From an uncultured Alphaproteobacteria bacterium (lineage in GTDB: Bacteria > Pseudomonadota > Alphaproteobacteria > Bin95), in NCBI GenBank assembly GCA_938083135.1, contig CALLKY010000087.1, positions 1 through 42,621 of the forward strand: DNA of 42,621 nucleotides, read 5' to 3'. The stretch's first letter is position 1. Every line of letters starts with the position of its first letter. The translations under genes and the position numbers were made by a program. Below the pieces are notes generated by a model. That model worked only from the letters and a program-made list of their open reading frames with translations. It was not told the origin of the DNA and ran no database searches. This document shows positions 26,799 to 34,494 of this stretch, one piece after another.

Positions 26799-27194
26799 TC
26801 AACCGATATGTTGGGTGACCGTCTCCAAAAATGTCGCGACAGAAATTGGCTTCGAGATATACCCCTCGCACCCGCCTCGCCGGATACGTTCCTCATCGCC
26901 CTTCATGGCGAATGCAGTCACGGCGATAATCGGAATATCGCACAAGGTTTCGTCATCCTTCATCCATTTCGTCACCTCCAGTCCCGACACTTCCGGGAGC
27001 TGGATATCCATTAAAATCAGGTCAGGGCGATCATCCCGGGCAATCGAGATCGCCTGGCGCCCATCATTTGTTTTCAGTGTTCTGTAACCACTACTTTCTA
27101 AAACGTCATTGAAAAGCTTCATATTCAATGGGTTATCCTCCACGATGAGGATCGTTTTCGTTGGCGCTTTGGTCACAATAGCCTGAACCGACAT
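26799..27194 (-). CDS. divK: single-domain response regulator DivK
   Basis: A 131-residue stand-alone receiver. The acidic pocket is VEDN (18-21), the phospho-acceptor is D63 (LMDIQLP), and Thr/Lys positions are in VTAFA and ISKP. In Alphaproteobacteria, DivK relays signals from DivJ and PleC to DivL/CckA to control CtrA. It starts at 27194 with AGGGG upstream, and pleD follows after 17 bases as an operon. The leader upstream of 27194 contains a partial CtrA-like motif. Confidence 0.95.
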   Translation of the reverse strand: MSVQAIVTKAPTKTILIVEDNPLNMKLFNDVLESSGYRTLKTNDGRQAISIARDDRPDLILMDIQLPEVSGLEVTKWMKDDETLCDIPIIAVTAFAMKGDEERIRRGGCEGYISKPISVATFLETVTQHIG

Positions 27195-27353
27195 GTTATA
27201 CCCCTAACCTGTTAAGGAGACGCTAGCGCCGAATAGTTAACGGAACGTAACCATTGATTTTACGTATTAATACCGGCGCGCATTCAAGGCCATTATTTAT
27301 GGCTCCTCTTGCGCCCATTCAGCCTTTCCGCCATAAGGACGCCTCACCTGACC
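27195..27353. promoter_or_regulatory. divK-pleD / tRNA-Glu shared upstream region
   Basis: A 159-base region with TTAA at 27237-27240 followed seven bases later by TAACCAT (27248-27254), an imperfect fit to the CtrA TTAA-N7-TTAA box. A dyad GTATTAATAC lies at 27264-27273. Both fall 43-80 bases before the divK start. Neither is proof of CtrA control. Confidence 0.35.
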
Positions 27354-27429
27354 GGCCCCATCGTCTAGCGGTCTAGGACGTCGGCCTCTCACGCCGAAAA
27401 CACGGGTTCGAGTCCCGTTGGGGTCACCA
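27354..27429 (+). tRNA. tRNA-Glu, anticodon CTC
   Basis: A complete 76-base cloverleaf. The acceptor stem GGCCCCA pairs with TGGGGTC, and the D-stem is GTCT/GGAC. The anticodon stem TCGGC/GCCGA holds the loop CTCTCAC, giving anticodon CTC for GAG. The T-stem ACGGG/CCCGT has loop TTCGAGT. A73 and a genomically encoded CCA close the gene. It lies opposite to pcaG and divergent from divK. Confidence 0.96.
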
Positions 27430-27433
27430 AAGG

Positions 27434-27450
27434 CGTTCGCCCAGCGAACG
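27434..27450 (+). terminator. hairpin just after tRNA-Glu
   Basis: CGTTCGC and GCGAACG form a 7-bp stem around the loop CCA, five bases after the tRNA CCA end. No T-run follows, so it is a weak terminator or a 3'-processing signal. Confidence 0.4.
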
Positions 27451-27522
27451 ACTGAAGCGCTCCAATCCCCTCAGTAGACTGGCAGGCTTTTGCGCAGAAT
27501 CGCCGAGAGGTCGCGCGGCAAC

Positions 27523-28080
27523 CTATTCCTCAAATGACGGCGTGCCGCCCTCATCGCCGAGCCTGATATCAGCCTCAAGCACGTGCTTACCATCAGCACC
27601 ATCACTACCTCGCGCCAACATGAGCGCTTTCGCTGCATCTGGCAGACCATCCAAGAAGCTATCAGCAATGTCGCTGCCAGGCGCATAAATCCTTGTTGTG
27701 ACGTGACGCATCAGACCGGACGCAAATACGTTCACGGCGAAATGCGGCGCTTGCAGGCTGTTTCCGCCAGATGACGAGGCACCTGGAATAATGGTCTGAA
27801 AGGCGAAGTTTCCGTCAATGTCCGTTAAGGACCGGCCAAAGCCACGAACTTCAGGATCAGCCGCCGGGTCCTGACCCGAATATCGACCTTCTGCATCTGC
27901 CTGCCAAACCTCGATAAGCCCTTCGCGAACCGGGCCACCATTCTTGTCCAATAAGCGCCCCTTGAGGGTCACATGCTGACCAGCCGCTTTGGGAGACGCG
28001 ATGACGGGATCATCATCCCGCATGAATTCATAGGAATAGAATGGCCCTAGGGTCTGCGAGGCAGTTGGAATGCGTGCCAT
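27523..28080 (-). CDS. pcaG: protocatechuate 3,4-dioxygenase alpha subunit
   Basis: The 185-residue alpha subunit of the intradiol ring-cleaving dioxygenase that converts protocatechuate to beta-carboxy-cis,cis-muconate. It starts ARIPTASQTLGPFY, the diagnostic opening, and has LIEVWQADAEGRY near residues 55-67. Iron ligands are absent, as expected: the beta subunit supplies them. It follows pcaH by three bases. The upstream genes are amidohydrolases and a deacylase, not the pcaB/C/D of the usual pathway, so the substrate or the rest of the route may be unusual. Confidence 0.92.
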   Translation of the reverse strand: MARIPTASQTLGPFYSYEFMRDDDPVIASPKAAGQHVTLKGRLLDKNGGPVREGLIEVWQADAEGRYSGQDPAADPEVRGFGRSLTDIDGNFAFQTIIPGASSSGGNSLQAPHFAVNVFASGLMRHVTTRIYAPGSDIADSFLDGLPDAAKALMLARGSDGADGKHVLEADIRLGDEGGTPSFEE

Positions 28081-28083
28081 GCT

Positions 28084-28779
28084 CTAATTCTCCAACGGCG
28101 TCGCCGCCCGTCCACGCAGTACCAGATCAAAGCGATACCCAAGCGCTTCCTCGTGCAGGCCAACACTTTCATCAGGAACCAGCATCAGCCGCTCACGCGC
28201 CTTCGGGTCTGGCACACCTTGCAGGATAGCATCCAGCTCATTCAACGGGTCACCTGGGAAGTAGACCTGTGTCACCAATCGCGACACAAAGCTTGAGCCA
28301 TAGGCGGAGATATGGATGTGCGGCGGACGCCACCAGCCATCAGTGTTTGGAACAGGGTATGCGCCAGGGCGGATGGTCAGAAACACAACTTCGCCTTTGT
28401 CATCAGCAAGCCCCCTGCCCCAGGAACGGAAGTTGCCATCGATTGGCGCTTTCCGCTGATCAACCGGATGCTGATACTTACCCGCAGCGTTTGCTTGCCA
28501 TAGCTCAATCAACGCACCCGGCTGCGGACGATCATCCTCATCAACAACACGAACGACTATGCGGATAAGCTGCCCAATAGCGAGGCCGTCAACACCAGCA
28601 ACAAGGTTCTGATCCACGGGCGGCGGAGCCTCAAAGCGCGGGCCAGTCAATTCCGTCAGCGTGCGCAGGGGCGGCATCTGTCCGCCTGGTGCCAATGTCC
28701 CGGTCCGGAAGTAGCCTGCCGTTTTGTATTTTGGCTGCGAGCCTTCGGGCAGCGGATCATAAATCTTGTCTGTCGTCAT
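28084..28779 (-). CDS. pcaH: protocatechuate 3,4-dioxygenase beta subunit
   Basis: The 231-residue beta subunit carrying the non-heme Fe(III). The four ligands are Y102 (KYQHP), Y141 (AYPVPN), H154 and H156 (PHIHIS). It cleaves the catechol ring between the two hydroxyls. The ATG at 28779 has AAGGGA upstream; an extension to 28821 would enter the preceding gene. It forms a contiguous unit with pcaG (3 bases apart) and begins 23 bases after the M20 deacylase stop. Confidence 0.92.
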   Translation of the reverse strand: MTTDKIYDPLPEGSQPKYKTAGYFRTGTLAPGGQMPPLRTLTELTGPRFEAPPPVDQNLVAGVDGLAIGQLIRIVVRVVDEDDRPQPGALIELWQANAAGKYQHPVDQRKAPIDGNFRSWGRGLADDKGEVVFLTIRPGAYPVPNTDGWWRPPHIHISAYGSSFVSRLVTQVYFPGDPLNELDAILQGVPDPKARERLMLVPDESVGLHEEALGYRFDLVLRGRAATPLEN

Positions 28780-28802
28780 GAGACTATTCCCTTTCTTGCA
28801 GC

Positions 28803-29987
28803 CTACGCAGCAGCGCTCCAACGGTTAACCAGGCGCTCGAAGAATTGGCCACCTTTAGCCAATTGATCCAGCGCTAGGAATTCATCCGGCTTGTGGGCCT
28901 GGGCAATATCGCCAGGGCCGCAAACGACCGTTGGGATATCGCCCATTTCTTGGAACAAGCCAGCCTCTGTGCCATAGGCGACCTTACCGTGATCATTCCG
29001 TTCGGCGCAGCTTTTCGCCAAGCGCACGACTTCATGCCCAGGATCAATTTCAAGCCCTGGAATAACGGAGCGTTCGACTAGCTCAAACCCGCATTCAGCA
29101 GATACGGCTTTCATCTGTGGCTCAAGCTCATTGCGGATATAATCCGTGAGCTGCGCCATAATTTCCGCTGGATTATCAGCAGGCACATAGCGGAACTCAA
29201 AATCAAACTCACATTTGTTCGGAACGATATTGACCGCTGAACCACCATTGATGACGCCCGTATGCACTGTTGTATGGGGCATATCAAACATCTCATCCCG
29301 GGCACCAGACGCGATCTTCTCTCGCATCAGCTTCCGCAAGAACACGATGGCCTCTGACGCATACTCGACTGCGTTCACGCCCTGTGGTGCCAAGCTGGAA
29401 TGGCATTCAAGGCCGGTAACGATGCCCTTGTAACTCCATTTTCCCTTGTGGGCTGTCACTGGCTGCATGCTCGTCGGCTCGCCAACGATGCACATGGCCG
29501 GGTTCATGGTCTTGCGGTTCAGTTCCTCAATCAGCCCACGCACTCCCAAACAGCCAACCTCCTCGTCATAGGAGATCGCGTAATGGATTGGCGAGGCGAG
29601 GTTGGCAGCCTGAAATGCCGGTGCGGACGCCAAGGCCAGTGCAACAAAGCCCTTCATATCGCAGGAACCGCGCCCGAACAGCTTGTCGTCGCGCTCGACC
29701 AAATTGAATGGATCATCCGTCCAAGCCTGCCCTTCAACCGGCACCACATCGACATGGCCGGAAAGGATCAAGCCGCCATCAACTTGCGGCCCAATGGTCG
29801 CAAACAAATTGGCCTTGTTGCCCTCCTCGTTATAAACGCGTTCTGTGGCGATACCGAGATCGGCGAAATACCGCTCGATATATTCAATCAGTTCCAAATT
29901 GGAGAGATGGCTGATCGTGTTGAACCCGACGAGGTCCGTCAGCAAGGTTCGGGCGCGGGCGCTGATCGTTGCGGCTGTCTCTACCAT
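28803..29987 (-). CDS. M20 family deacylase, acetylornithine deacetylase (ArgE)-like
   Basis: A 394-residue di-zinc M20 hydrolase. The metal ligands are H78 and D80 (SGHVDVVP), bridging D110 (GSCDMKG), catalytic E142 with E143 (DEEVG), E170 (GEPTS), and a C-terminal histidine in AHKPDEF. Annotation as acetylornithine deacetylase is usual for this sequence group, but M20 enzymes accept many N-acyl amino acids. Its ATG overlaps the TAA of the preceding amidohydrolase by one base (TAATG), and pcaH follows, so a catabolic deacylase is at least as likely as arginine synthesis. Confidence 0.85.
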   Translation of the reverse strand: MVETAATISARARTLLTDLVGFNTISHLSNLELIEYIERYFADLGIATERVYNEEGNKANLFATIGPQVDGGLILSGHVDVVPVEGQAWTDDPFNLVERDDKLFGRGSCDMKGFVALALASAPAFQAANLASPIHYAISYDEEVGCLGVRGLIEELNRKTMNPAMCIVGEPTSMQPVTAHKGKWSYKGIVTGLECHSSLAPQGVNAVEYASEAIVFLRKLMREKIASGARDEMFDMPHTTVHTGVINGGSAVNIVPNKCEFDFEFRYVPADNPAEIMAQLTDYIRNELEPQMKAVSAECGFELVERSVIPGLEIDPGHEVVRLAKSCAERNDHGKVAYGTEAGLFQEMGDIPTVVCGPGDIAQAHKPDEFLALDQLAKGGQFFERLVNRWSAAA

Positions 29988-30982
29988 TAGGCGTCCAATC
30001 CAAATACGCGTCGAGCGTTGCCGCCCAGGATGCCGGCCTTATCGGTGGCTGAGAGAGTCGCACCCTCAACGACCTTGGTCGGCTGAAAATCACCAATCGG
30101 GAACGGCCAGTCGGAGCCGAGCATAATTTTATCCGCCCCGACCTTGCTAACCAGGAAATCCAATGTCGATGGCTCGAACACAATGGTGTCGAAATACATC
30201 CGTTGGAATTCAGCAGAAGGGTCAGCGCAGGTGTCTTTGTGCAGATCGTAGTGCCGCATTAAACGGCCCAGCGCATAAGGCAACGCCGCCCCGCCTGTTG
30301 CCGCGACGACTTTGGCGCCGGGATTCTTCGACAACACGCCGCCGTAAAGCAGGCGCGCGATACCCGTTGAGAGGTCATTAATGCGAGCGACGGCATTCAC
30401 CATGTCGTAGCCGGTAACGCGCTTATCGATGGTGTCATATTCCGGATGAATAAAGACTGCTGCTTCAAGGTCTGACGCTGCAGCCCAGAACGGTGACAAT
30501 TGCGCGTCATCCAGCCCTGCCTCTAACCCCATGCCAACGCCTGATGGCTGCGTGCCAATCATAACGCCCTTGAAGCCGTCCTTCATGGCTACTTCAAGCA
30601 CGCGGGCTGCGCGATCACCGTCCTGCAACGGCACTGTGCACAGCGGGAAAAGCGCATCGTCCTTGCTGGCGGATTCCATCAGCACGTCATTTGTAAATTT
30701 AGCCCAGGCCTCGCCTTCGTCAGCTGGAAGCTCGTAGCCAAATGCATCCAACCAACCGCCAACAACTTGGGCGTCCAGTTTCTCGCGTTCCATCCATTCA
30801 TGGCGCTCATCGGTTTCGCGCAAGCGCGGCATGACGGGGCGGGTTGGCGCGCGCTGCATGAATGACAGGCGATACTTGCCATCGCTCGCAAGCAGTTCGA
30901 TCGACGGGAACTTGTCAATCACTTTACCGAGGCGCTCAAACATGAGCTCCGGCGCGTAATGGGCATGGCAATCAATGATCAT
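29987..30982 (-). CDS. amidohydrolase-2 family protein (ACMSD-like decarboxylase/hydrolase)
   Basis: A 331-residue TIM-barrel metalloenzyme of the ACMSD/gamma-resorcylate decarboxylase group. Metal ligands H6 and H8 (DCHAHY), H179 (FIHPEYD) and D291 (GSDWPFP) are present. The acid-base histidine found in ACMSD (H-x-G-G) is replaced by T229 in AATGGA, so activity may be altered. Members decarboxylate aromatic or semialdehyde acids without redox. It lies six bases after the dihydroorotase-like gene and overlaps the deacylase gene by one base, in an operon ending in pcaHG. Confidence 0.8.
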   Translation of the reverse strand: MIIDCHAHYAPELMFERLGKVIDKFPSIELLASDGKYRLSFMQRAPTRPVMPRLRETDERHEWMEREKLDAQVVGGWLDAFGYELPADEGEAWAKFTNDVLMESASKDDALFPLCTVPLQDGDRAARVLEVAMKDGFKGVMIGTQPSGVGMGLEAGLDDAQLSPFWAAASDLEAAVFIHPEYDTIDKRVTGYDMVNAVARINDLSTGIARLLYGGVLSKNPGAKVVAATGGAALPYALGRLMRHYDLHKDTCADPSAEFQRMYFDTIVFEPSTLDFLVSKVGADKIMLGSDWPFPIGDFQPTKVVEGATLSATDKAGILGGNARRVFGLDA

Positions 30983-30987
30983 TGCGT

Positions 30988-32331
30988 TCAGGCCCCGGCC
31001 AGCAGCGTGTCGTGGAACTTCATTGGCTGGCCTAATGGATCGCCTTGCAATGCGCCATCACGCATCACGCTATTCCCGCGGATGATCGTAGCGACTGGCT
31101 TAGCGCTCGCTTTAAAGCCCGCATAGGGCGTCCAGCCTGCTTTGCTGGCGATCCAATCATCCGTGATTTCCCAGTTCGATTTCATGTCCACCAGTGTGAA
31201 ATCAGCATCATAGCCTTTAACGATACGGCCTTTACGAACGATACCGAATGCCCTGTTCGGCCCGTGGCTCACCAGGTCAACAAACCGCTGCAGGCTAAGC
31301 TTTCCATTATTCACATGGGTCAGCATGACAGAAACGAGCGTTTGAACGCCAGGCATGCCGGAGGGCGTATTTGGATACGGCTTCATCTTTTCTTCGCGCG
31401 TATGCGGTGCATGATCGGAGCCGAGGATATCGACAACGCCATCATTGATGGCCTGCCAAATCGCTTCCTGGTGATGCTTTTCCCGCACGGGTGGGTTCAT
31501 CTGCGCGAAAGCACCAAGGCGCTCATAGCAATCGGGTGCGAACATGGTCAGGTGGTTCGGCGTCGTCTCAACCGTCGCCACATCTTTGTGGTCGGCCAAA
31601 TAGGCCATCTCGTCCGCTGTCGTCACATGCAACACATGGACCTTGCGGCCAGCATCCCGCGCGGCATTGACCAGACGTGTCGTTGCGATCAGTGCTGTCT
31701 GTTCATCCCGCCATACAGGATGGGCACGGGGATGACCTTCGGCTTCAGCCAGCGCCTTCCGCTCCCGCAAGCGCGGCTCATCTTCACAATGGACGGCGAC
31801 GCGACGGTGGCCGTTCTGCATGGCGCGGACCAAATCGTTTGGATCTTCCAGCAGCAGGCCGCCAGTCGAACTGCCCATGAAAATCTTGATGCCACAGCAC
31901 CCGGCCAGCTTCTCAAGCTCCGCCAGATTTTCAAGATTCCGATTGGTGGCACCAGCATAAAATGCGTGCTCCACCCACATACGGCCAGATGCACGGTCAA
32001 GCTTGTCCTGCATGGCATCAACATTATCAGTGGAAGGGTTTGTGTTCGGCATTTCGAACACGCCCGTAACGCCACCAAGAGCCGCTGCCGCCGCACCTGA
32101 AGCCAAGTCTTCTTTATGTTCGCCGCCCGGCTCCCGGAAATGCACCTGGGTATCGATAACCCCCGGCAGCACATGCAGACCCTTGGCGTCGATTAATTCA
32201 GCGCCGCTTAAGCTGCCCGGAGCACCAAAGCCACGGATTTGCCCGTCGCGTACGCCAACGTCGCCTTCAGCGATGCCACCGGGCGTCACCAGAGAGCCGG
32301 ATTGGATAACCAGATCGAATTGTTCAGCCAA
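30988..32331 (-). CDS. dihydroorotase-like cyclic amidohydrolase
   Basis: A 447-residue class I dihydroorotase-type enzyme that hydrolyses a cyclic amide with a di-zinc centre. The carboxylated-lysine position is K149 (GIKIFMGSS), and the HxR signature is present as QVHFREPG. Here Q62 takes the place of the first metal histidine (variant QVH, which I recall from dihydroorotase-like sequences of other bacteria). The DHAPH-like metal site is in GSDHAPH. The start is TTG at 32331 with AGGA at 32340-32343, overlapping the NifU-like stop by eight bases. An ATG at 32424 would overlap by 100 bases. A true pyrimidine role is uncertain because pyrB is not nearby; a catabolic hydantoinase/imidase is possible. 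Confidence 0.75.
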   Translation of the reverse strand: MAEQFDLVIQSGSLVTPGGIAEGDVGVRDGQIRGFGAPGSLSGAELIDAKGLHVLPGVIDTQVHFREPGGEHKEDLASGAAAAALGGVTGVFEMPNTNPSTDNVDAMQDKLDRASGRMWVEHAFYAGATNRNLENLAELEKLAGCCGIKIFMGSSTGGLLLEDPNDLVRAMQNGHRRVAVHCEDEPRLRERKALAEAEGHPRAHPVWRDEQTALIATTRLVNAARDAGRKVHVLHVTTADEMAYLADHKDVATVETTPNHLTMFAPDCYERLGAFAQMNPPVREKHHQEAIWQAINDGVVDILGSDHAPHTREEKMKPYPNTPSGMPGVQTLVSVMLTHVNNGKLSLQRFVDLVSHGPNRAFGIVRKGRIVKGYDADFTLVDMKSNWEITDDWIASKAGWTPYAGFKASAKPVATIIRGNSVMRDGALQGDPLGQPMKFHDTLLAGA

Positions 32332-32788
32332 CAGCTTGTTCCTGTCCTTGGGAAATGGATTGAATTGCGTCTTCAACGGCTTCGAAAGCCAGCAGCACGG
32401 ACCCGTGCCTTGATTTGTACTCATGCGCCGGGGCGAGCATCTGCAACTCCGGCCATAAGTCGTCGCTGGGTGCTGCGCCATCCTTCAGCATTTGCCGAAC
32501 GGCTTCAGCAATCGCCAGCAGCACACGTGTTTCCTCGCCGATCACGCGCCGCGCCATGATAGATGCTGCAGCTTGCCCTAAGGTGCAGGCGCGGACGACA
32601 TGGCCGTAGTCTACGACCTTACCGCCTTCGACTTTCAGGTCGACGGTAATGCGACTGCCGCAAAGCGGGCTTCGACGCTGCACAGTTGCGTCTGGTTCTT
32701 CAAGGCGGTGTTGCAGCGGAATATCATTGGCGAACGCCATAAGCTTGTCATTGTAGAGCGCGCGCATAGCGCTATCGGTGGTGCTCAT
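32324..32788 (-). CDS. NifU/IscU-like Fe-S scaffold, with two of the three usual cysteines
   Basis: A 154-residue scaffold-type protein of the NifU N-terminal family. C43 (PLCGSR) and C68 (RACTLGQ) are present. The usual third ligand pair His-Cys is His-Gly (H128-G129 in SRHGS). Members in Alphaproteobacteria are annotated as Fe-S assembly scaffolds. It overlaps sufE by four bases (ATGA), so the two are translationally coupled. The missing cysteine means it may use different ligands or not hold a cluster itself. Confidence 0.8.
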   Translation of the reverse strand: MSTTDSAMRALYNDKLMAFANDIPLQHRLEEPDATVQRRSPLCGSRITVDLKVEGGKVVDYGHVVRACTLGQAAASIMARRVIGEETRVLLAIAEAVRQMLKDGAAPSDDLWPELQMLAPAHEYKSRHGSVLLAFEAVEDAIQSISQGQEQAVG

Positions 32789-33246
32789 GCCGCCCTCCCC
32801 GCGATCTCCTGAATGCGGCCAAGCATAGCATGCAGGCCGTTGGAGCGTGTCGGGCTGAGATGTTCGGCCAGGCCAATCTTTTCAATGAACCAAGGGCTGG
32901 TTCCAAGAATTTCAGCGGGCGAGCGTGCGTTATAAACCCGCAGCACAAGCGCAATGAGCCCAGCGACAATGGCGGCATCAGTCGCGGCCTTGAATGTCAG
33001 CGCGCCACCTTTTTCGCCCGAAGTCAGCCACACGCGGGACTGACACCCACGGATCAGCGCGCCGTCAGGCCGGGCATCTTCTGGCAATTGGTCAAGCTCA
33101 CGGCCAAGATCGATGATGTAGCGGTATCGATCCGTCCAATCATCGAACAGGTCAAACTCATCGACAATCTCTTGCTGCGCGCCATTTATCGCGCTCAGAT
33201 CAACATCTGAATTAGCAGCTTCCGGCGTAGATACAGGCGCAGTCAT
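32785..33246 (-). CDS. sufE: cysteine desulfuration protein SufE
   Basis: A 153-residue SufE protein that accepts persulfide sulfur from a cysteine desulfurase (SufS) for Fe-S cluster assembly in the cytosol. The active cysteine is C68 in RGCQSRVW, the standard motif. No sufS gene is present in the window. It lies upstream of the NifU-like gene and is divergent from hisI across about 106 bases, a known alphaproteobacterial arrangement. Confidence 0.92.
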   Translation of the reverse strand: MTAPVSTPEAANSDVDLSAINGAQQEIVDEFDLFDDWTDRYRYIIDLGRELDQLPEDARPDGALIRGCQSRVWLTSGEKGGALTFKAATDAAIVAGLIALVLRVYNARSPAEILGTSPWFIEKIGLAEHLSPTRSNGLHAMLGRIQEIAGRAA

Positions 33247-33352
33247 ACATAAGCCTCAACATTCGGGGCGACATAGCTTGGAAATACGCCCTTCGGACAG
33301 TATGTATAGCCCCAACTGATCCGACAACATATCGCATAAGGTTTTGACGAGT

Positions 33353-33823
33353 ATGTCAGATGAAATATTTGCGCCGCGCCGCACCATCGAACAGGTGGAA
33401 GAAGGCAATGAGCTCGCGCCGAAATTTGATGATAACGGCCTGATTCCAGTCGTCACGACGGATTTCACATCCGGTGAGGTTCTGATGCATGGCTATATGA
33501 ATGCAGAAGCATTCAAGCGCACGCTGGAAATTGGCGAAGCGCATTATTATAGCCGGAGCCGCCAACAGCTTTGGCATAAGGGTGCTACCAGCGGCCTGGT
33601 GCAGACCGTGCGAGAATTCCGGATCGACGACGATCAGGACTGCGTTTGGCTGCGTGTGGACGTAAATGGCGGTGCGAGCTGCCACGTCGGGTATCGCTCA
33701 TGCTTCTACCGCTCTGCCCCAGTCGGCGCAGCTGGTCCTGTGGCGCTCAAGTTTGAAGAAACTGAGAAAGTATTTGATCCGGTTGAAGTTTACGGCGATG
33801 CGCCAAATCCAACGAAGCTTTAG
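33353..33823 (+). CDS. hisI: phosphoribosyl-AMP cyclohydrolase (histidine biosynthesis)
   Basis: A 156-residue zinc enzyme that opens the purine ring of phosphoribosyl-AMP in histidine synthesis. The metal cysteines are C97, C110 and C117 ([11 protein letters not shown]). The HisE pyrophosphohydrolase domain is not fused. I prefer the ATG at 33353 over the TTG at 33344, since AAGG at 33337 is far enough upstream only for the ATG. The stop overlaps that of the convergent secreted protein by four bases. Confidence 0.92.
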   Translation: MSDEIFAPRRTIEQVEEGNELAPKFDDNGLIPVVTTDFTSGEVLMHGYMNAEAFKRTLEIGEAHYYSRSRQQLWHKGATSGLVQTVREFRIDDDQDCVWLRVDVNGGASCHVGYRSCFYRSAPVGAAGPVALKFEETEKVFDPVEVYGDAPNPTKL

Positions 33824-34263
33824 TAGCGCAGCGGAATATCGGCCTTGGATGATAGCTCAAGGCGGGCAAGGCAGTTCATCGCCTGACCGTCAGCGCTAGA
33901 GCACGACACAACGTCGTTCACCAGAATTGAGCCAATGACGGAGCAGTCCGTCTCTGGCATGTCAAACAGGCGGACAGCAGTTTTCCGGGGAATCAGAGGC
34001 CCAAGCTCGACATAAAGCCGATTACGGATGATGTCGTTCTTATCAAAGAACACCAGATCCAGCTTGAACGCCTTGATGGCCGATTCCGCTGGATTGTTTG
34101 CCACCAGATACACTCGGCAGATGGGGCCGTCTTGCTCTAACCGATTGAGCTCAACCGGGAACTTTGCTGCGTCCTGCGCTACAGCAGGAACGGCTGACAG
34201 ACCGCCTAGGATCAGCGCGCCAGCTAGCGCCATCAAGCGGGGCATCCAAGGACGATATGTCAT
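33820..34263 (-). CDS. small secreted protein with four cysteines, function unknown
   Basis: A 147-residue hypothetical protein with a clear Sec signal peptide: positive N terminus, hydrophobic segment about 11-26 and a cleavage site after AVA near residue 29. The mature part carries four cysteines (near 49, 106, 120 and 129), which could make two disulfides in the periplasm. I recognise no domain. AGGAG at about 34273 precedes the ATG at 34263. Its neighbour hisI is on the other strand, so it appears to be monocistronic. Confidence 0.65.
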   Translation of the reverse strand: MTYRPWMPRLMALAGALILGGLSAVPAVAQDAAKFPVELNRLEQDGPICRVYLVANNPAESAIKAFKLDLVFFDKNDIIRNRLYVELGPLIPRKTAVRLFDMPETDCSVIGSILVNDVVSCSSADGQAMNCLARLELSSKADIPLRY

Positions 34264-34494
34264 GCATGTTTCTCCTGTTAACCATATTTGCGTGGAAGAT
34301 ACGCCAGCCCGGGCCTGTCGCCAACTAATCTCTAGCTGAGCTAGGTATTAATACCAGATCCCGCCCCGCAGTTCCTTGCTTAAGAGGATCATCTTGGTGA
34401 GGATGCGCATGTATTTTGGCAGAATGAAGGCGTGATCCTGAAAGTGGGTCGGTTTAGGCTGCGATATCGAATCATCGCCTAAGGCCAAAGCCCA
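34264..34494. promoter_or_regulatory. divergent region with two dyads
   Basis: A 231-base gap between the secreted protein and mazG. It contains CTAGC-TGA-GCTAG (34332-34344) running into GGTATTAATACC (34344-34355), a perfect 12-base palindrome. The second dyad shares its core GTATTAATAC with the divK upstream region. Function is unknown. Confidence 0.35.

Noticed and set aside
31045-32100. Plus-strand open frame of 351 codons opposite the dihydroorotase-like gene
   Set aside because: Antisense shadow of a conserved enzyme, with no domain of its own.
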